A DNA stretch of 9,857 nucleotides, taken from positions 1 to 9,857 of the forward strand of contig JAUWNA010000045.1 of assembly GCA_030612905.1 (NCBI GenBank), in the 5' to 3' direction. This DNA comes from Promethearchaeota archaeon (lineage in GTDB: Archaea > Asgardarchaeota > Lokiarchaeia > Sigyniarchaeales > SOKP01). Of the stretch, positions 7,008 through 9,857 are shown one piece after another. Every line of letters starts with the position of its first letter. The stretch's first letter is position 1. The translations under genes and the position numbers were made by a program. The notes beneath the pieces were generated by a model. That model searched no databases and was not told where the DNA came from. It saw only the letters and a list, made by a program, of their open reading frames with translations.

Positions 7008-7014
7008 ACCTTCT
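7008..7014 (-). promoter_or_regulatory. Shine-Dalgarno-like AGAAGGT before the GTPase
   Basis: The minus strand reads AGAAGGT nine bases before the ATG at 6998, in the short gap after the longin-like gene. It is a partial match to the 16S 3' end complement and supports this start and translation from a shared mRNA. Confidence 0.5.
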
Positions 7015-7023
7015 TAAAATGGA

Positions 7024-7479
7024 TTAAAAAATTGATCGAAATCTATCTTCTGTTTTTAATTTTAAATCTCCTATAATATTATCAATTCTATCTTCAAATT
7101 TCCTAAAGAATTTTTCTTTTTTTGAAAAAATATCATTAAGAGAATATCTATTAAGAAAATGCGAAGTAATTTTTTCTAGATGTTTTTTAATGATATCTGA
7201 GTCCGTTTCTTTTTCGGTAATAGCAAAAGAAATCAACGGTTGTTTATTTGTTTCATCATTAGGTAACGAAATTAATTCACAAAAACAGACTAGTTTAAAC
7301 GAGGCTAAAGAAATAACATTAATGTCATCTCCAAAGACTTCTGTAGTGAAACTTTCAAGAGCGGATAAAAATCCAGCCCTTAATTCAGGGTCTAACCCCA
7401 CTCCCGTATCTGAATCGTAGTATCTTTTATTTAGGATATTACGTATGCCTAAATTTATACCAAGTTCTAAAATAGCCAT
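7024..7479 (-). CDS. small longin/roadblock-like protein, likely GTPase partner
   Basis: The 151-residue cytoplasmic protein reads as a single profilin-like domain. The opening strands (LELGINLGIRNILNKRYY) are followed by a helix typical of the Asgard longin/roadblock type (LRAGFLSALESFTTEVFG). Then come strands INVISLASFKLVCFCELI and LISFAITEK and a helix DIIKKHLEKITSHFLN. The last 35 residues are charged and probably helical. It is the first gene of an operon whose second gene is the DRG-like GTPase, 25 bases downstream, so a role as binding partner or regulator of that GTPase is a fair inference. No catalytic motif is visible. The ATG at 7479 has no Shine-Dalgarno site; CTTAAAAATTAA about 23 bases upstream could be a TATA box for a leaderless mRNA. 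Confidence 0.75.
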   Translation of the reverse strand: MAILELGINLGIRNILNKRYYDSDTGVGLDPELRAGFLSALESFTTEVFGDDINVISLASFKLVCFCELISLPNDETNKQPLISFAITEKETDSDIIKKHLEKITSHFLNRYSLNDIFSKKEKFFRKFEDRIDNIIGDLKLKTEDRFRSIF

Positions 7480-7524
7480 ATTTTTAAAAATTTCTTAATT
7501 TTTAAGATTGGGATAAAAATTAAT

Positions 7525-7539
7525 CCTAAGCTTATTAGG
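7525..7539. repeat. small inverted repeat upstream of the longin-GTPase operon
   Basis: CCTAA and TTAGG flank GCTTA, and the palindrome TAAGCTTA overlaps the left arm. It lies about 50 bases upstream of the ATG at 7479, just upstream of the likely TATA region, where an archaeal regulator or activator could bind. The arms are short, so chance is possible. Confidence 0.3.
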
Positions 7540-7584
7540 TTGTAGATATATTAATAATTTAACTTATATTTTAAACTGTTTTAT

Positions 7585-7636
7585 AGACCATTTTTAATCC
7601 CGTTCTATATGATTTTTTCGTTTATAAGAATGGTCT
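7585..7636. repeat. perfect 8-bp inverted repeat between folD and the operon
   Basis: AGACCATT (7585-7592) and AATGGTCT (7629-7636) are exact complements separated by 36 bases. The pair starts 11 bases past the folD stop codon. It could be a hairpin in the 3' end of the folD transcript or a two-site operator. On the plus strand the right arm runs into T6, but no plus-strand gene is present for it to terminate. Confidence 0.3.
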
Positions 7637-7646
7637 TTTTTAACAT

Positions 7647-8498
7647 TTATAGCTGCTTTTTATACGCGTTAAATGTGTTTTGAAGTAAGAAACTAACAGT
7701 CATAGGACCTACCCCTCCGGGGTTTGGTGTAATCCATGAACACTTGTCAAAGACTCCTTCAAAATCTACATCTCCAGATAACTTTCCATTTTCTCTCGAA
7801 ATCCCTACGTCGATAATTACTACGCCTTCTTTTACCTTTTCTTTAGTAACGAACTTTGATTTTCCTACAGCAACAATTAAAATATCAGCTTTTTTGGTAT
7901 GACTATCTAAGTTTTTCGTGTACGAATGACAGACTGTAACTGTAGCGTTTCTTTTTAATAACATGAAGATTAAAGGTTTGCCAACTAAGTTAGAACGATT
8001 AATAATGACAACATTTTTACTCTGTATTTCAATGTTGTAATGTTCCAGAAGCGTAACAATACCTTTGGGTGTACAAGGTACAAAATCTTCGTTGTAATCG
8101 AACAATTTTCCCCGATTTATGGGATGTAACCCGTCTACATCTTTTATCGGATCGATTTGCTCTATAAACTCAGTAGTGTAGGGTTGTAAATCTCTTGGTA
8201 ATGGTAATTGTAGGAGTATTCCATTAACAGATTTGTCTTTATTTAGCGTCTCAATTTCTTTCAGCAATTTACTTTTTGTTATATTTTTGTCTAAATCGAC
8301 CAATATAGAACCTATTCCTATTTCAGAGCAAGTCTTCCTTTTAATGTTTATATACAATTTTGAAGCGGGGTCGTCTCCAACTAAAACAGCAGCTAATTTA
8401 GGTTTGATTCCACTCGTCTTAATAAAAGAAGATATCTTATCTTTTAATTCTAAATTTAATTTTAACGCCAATTCTTTTCCATTTAATATTTTTCCCAT
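7647..8498 (-). CDS. folD: bifunctional methylene-THF dehydrogenase / methenyl-THF cyclohydrolase
   Basis: FolD interconverts methylene-, methenyl- and formyl-tetrahydrofolate using NAD(P), supplying one-carbon units for purine and other synthesis in the cytoplasm. The 283-residue length is normal. The catalytic residues are present: Y49-x3-K53 (YINIKRK), Q97 in GILLQLPLP, and D122 in DVDGLHP. The PCTPKGI segment (141-147), the Rossmann motif RSNLVGKPL (168-176) and GGVGPMT (261-267) are also present. Two near-invariant positions differ: N167 stands where Gly usually precedes the RS or AS of the nucleotide loop, and N259 replaces Val in PVPGG. It lies 167 bases upstream of the longin-GTPase operon in the same direction, with nothing to show functional linkage. 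The start at 8498 (MGKILNGKEL) is standard for the family; no strong Shine-Dalgarno site. Confidence 0.96.
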   Translation of the reverse strand: MGKILNGKELALKLNLELKDKISSFIKTSGIKPKLAAVLVGDDPASKLYINIKRKTCSEIGIGSILVDLDKNITKSKLLKEIETLNKDKSVNGILLQLPLPRDLQPYTTEFIEQIDPIKDVDGLHPINRGKLFDYNEDFVPCTPKGIVTLLEHYNIEIQSKNVVIINRSNLVGKPLIFMLLKRNATVTVCHSYTKNLDSHTKKADILIVAVGKSKFVTKEKVKEGVVIIDVGISRENGKLSGDVDFEGVFDKCSWITPNPGGVGPMTVSFLLQNTFNAYKKQL

Positions 8499-8587
8499 AA
8501 TAATCTTGATGAATGAAATTTGTTTAAATACAATATAAGTTAAAGTAGGTTTTCAATGAAATAAATAGATATTATTATTTACTTATT

Positions 8588-8601
8588 AAAAATTTAAAAA
8601 A
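8588..8601 (-). terminator. T-tract terminator after the toroid protein gene
   Basis: On the minus strand T6 and T5 runs (TTTTTTAAATTTTT) begin four bases past the stop codon at 8605. This is a weak to moderate archaeal oligo-T terminator and would separate the gene from folD. Confidence 0.4.
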
Positions 8602-8604
8602 TGT

Positions 8605-9720
8605 TTAAATTCTTCTTTTACGCCAAATTAAATAAATAGCGGCTATGATAATTCCACTGATTGATGTAACTATAATTAGTGTTAAAAAGTTAAACTCAAC
8701 CATGAAGATCTCTTCGTTTAAAAGATCTAAGGAATTAAACACTTTAAGTATTTCAAAGGCATAGTAAGAAGCGCTAATGGAAGAGATTTTTTGATCATTT
8801 TCTTCATTGTGATCGCTAAAACCGCCGTCCAGAAAGTTTTGATGATTTAAAACCCAATTTACAGTTTTTATTTTATTCAATTCGTTACTATCTATTATCC
8901 TAATTCCTTCGACGCAAAAATAAGTGCTGCTTAATAAGGAATTTTCGGCAAACGCGTCAGGTAAATATCCACCATAATTAACGAGATTATCAGGATTGTT
9001 TATGTAAAACGATTTCAGATAGTTCAATGTGCTAGTGTGATTTGCTAAATCGTTAAAATCTCCTAAATCGTCAACTAAATAGATAGCGTAATAAGTAGTA
9101 AGCAATGTAGATGATAAAGTTTGGTTTCCTCCATATCCACCATCAGTATTGTTGCACGATAACACCCAATTTTTATGAAGTGTTTGATTCTCAACTGGTT
9201 GATTCTTAATTGGTTCGTCGATTAAAGTAAATATGTTATATATAAAGAAAGTCGAGATCATATTTGCACTAGTAGATGTGTTAGTAGGGCTAAATCCACC
9301 CGTAATTTGAACCGTCTCATTTATATATTCATAAATCTTATCGTGTAAATTTAAATCTAATGTAGTTCCAAGGGAATCTAGCGTACTTAAAAGGTAAAAT
9401 AAGTCATAAATATCAATTACTCCATCGTTAAACATAGAAGTAATTTCATCTTCCAAGTAATCTGCTAAATTTTGAATATTTACTTTTTTAATCTCTTGTA
9501 GAAAACCTTCAATAAGATAGGCGCCATAAAAGTCTATAATTTCTATAGCGTTAGCAGTATCTTGCGTTAATATGCCAAAACTCTCGTCGTTATTATGGTT
9601 TTCGTAAAGAAAATCGATTAAATGAAGCTGCCGAGTTTTTGCTGATGCTACGGGAGCAATACCCAACAATAAGGTTATTATTAGCGCTAAAAACGTTAAA
9701 CTCCGAAGTTTGTATTTCAA
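8605..9720 (-). CDS. secreted membrane-anchored prenyltransferase/squalene-oxidase repeat protein
   Basis: The 371-residue protein has a clear signal peptide (1-27: basic start, LALIITLLLG core, cleavage motif ASA before K28). A helical exported domain follows, then one membrane helix (about 345-365) and a WRKRRI tail inside. The exported domain has repeats of an alpha/alpha toroid, each marked by GGF or GGY: GGF 141-143, GGY 194-196, GGY 250-252, GGF 299-301. Sequence around them, such as STLLTTYYAIYLVDDL, resembles prenyltransferase/squalene-oxidase repeats. No D-C-H zinc set of protein prenyltransferases and no DxDD cyclase motif is visible, so enzymatic activity is doubtful and a binding role is more likely. 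Several N-x-T/S sequons suggest glycosylation. The start is TTG at 9720: an in-frame stop is directly before it and a later start would lose the signal peptide. Confidence 0.85.
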   Translation of the reverse strand: MKYKLRSLTFLALIITLLLGIAPVASAKTRQLHLIDFLYENHNNDESFGILTQDTANAIEIIDFYGAYLIEGFLQEIKKVNIQNLADYLEDEITSMFNDGVIDIYDLFYLLSTLDSLGTTLDLNLHDKIYEYINETVQITGGFSPTNTSTSANMISTFFIYNIFTLIDEPIKNQPVENQTLHKNWVLSCNNTDGGYGGNQTLSSTLLTTYYAIYLVDDLGDFNDLANHTSTLNYLKSFYINNPDNLVNYGGYLPDAFAENSLLSSTYFCVEGIRIIDSNELNKIKTVNWVLNHQNFLDGGFSDHNEENDQKISSISASYYAFEILKVFNSLDLLNEEIFMVEFNFLTLIIVTSISGIIIAAIYLIWRKRRI

Positions 9721-9857
9721 TTAAAAAAAAACCCCAATCTGGTTTTAACTAAATTTTAATTTTTTAAATTTAACGTGAAATTAAAAATTAACGATATTTT
9801 GAGTTTTTAGTTAGATTATCTCACAAATTCATTTAAAAAACAATAAATATAATTCGG
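9721..9857. other. upstream region of the toroid protein gene
   Basis: This 137-bp A+T-rich stretch holds no gene I can support. On the minus strand GGGG (9732-9735) is followed by T9 (9723-9731), and the TTG start codon comes two bases later. AGTTAAAAC (about 9743-9751) is a possible TATA-like site at the right distance for a leaderless transcript. Confidence 0.4.

Noticed and set aside
6790..7420. Two plus-strand open frames (6790-6972 and 7190-7420)
   Set aside because: They are antisense to the GTPase and longin-like genes, whose protein sequence is clearly meaningful.
8233..8538. Plus-strand open frame of 101 codons with hydrophobic stretches
   Set aside because: It is antisense to the N-terminal part of folD, whose catalytic motifs prove the minus-strand reading; hydrophobicity comes from complementing Lys- and Asn-rich codons.
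1..9857. CRISPR array, IS element or prophage
   Set aside because: No regularly spaced repeats, transposase, integrase or phage structural gene is visible; the only longer repeat is the two-copy intergenic block.

Overview
The window is A+T-rich (by eye about 70% or more), has archaeal-type genes and little Shine-Dalgarno use, and best fits an Asgard archaeon (Lokiarchaeia-like). The main clues are an archaea-specific Ski2-like helicase (ASH-Ski2 type), a DRG-like TGS GTPase beside small longin/roadblock-like proteins, and secreted proteins held by a single C-terminal membrane helix with a short basic tail. This placement is inferred from gene content; no rRNA or other marker gene is present.

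Layout: (1) bases 1-2595 (+) hold a helicase whose reading frame stays open to the left edge, so its start probably lies outside the window. (2) 2640-3134 (-) is a convergent beta-rich protein with a C-terminal zinc ribbon. (3) 3135-3495 is a divergent intergenic region with TATA-like sites, nested inverted repeats and one copy of a duplicated block. (4) 3496-4173 and 4190-4624 (+) form a two-gene operon of unrecognised membrane proteins; it is followed by a T-tract and the second copy of the block. (5) 4827-5774 (+) is a longin-like protein with a long helical C-terminus. (6) Convergent to it, 7479-7024 and 6998-5799 (-) form an operon of a small longin-like protein followed by a divergent DRG/TGS GTPase. 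(7) 8498-7647 (-) is FolD. (8) 9720-8605 (-) is a secreted, membrane-anchored alpha/alpha-toroid (prenyltransferase/squalene-oxidase repeat) protein.

The most interesting part is 4827-7479: a DRG-like GTPase with altered P-loop and G3 residues, with a longin-like protein on each side, one of them in the same operon. This resembles GTPase/longin-roadblock pairs such as MglA/MglB and eukaryotic trafficking regulators, but here the GTPase is of the TRAFAC/Obg-DRG type rather than Ras-like. The second notable item is a diverged duplicate of about 120 bp that flanks the membrane-protein operon: T9, a TATA-like core (31 of 35 bases identical) and a 12-base identical tail. I saw no tRNA, rRNA, CRISPR array, transposase or IS element.
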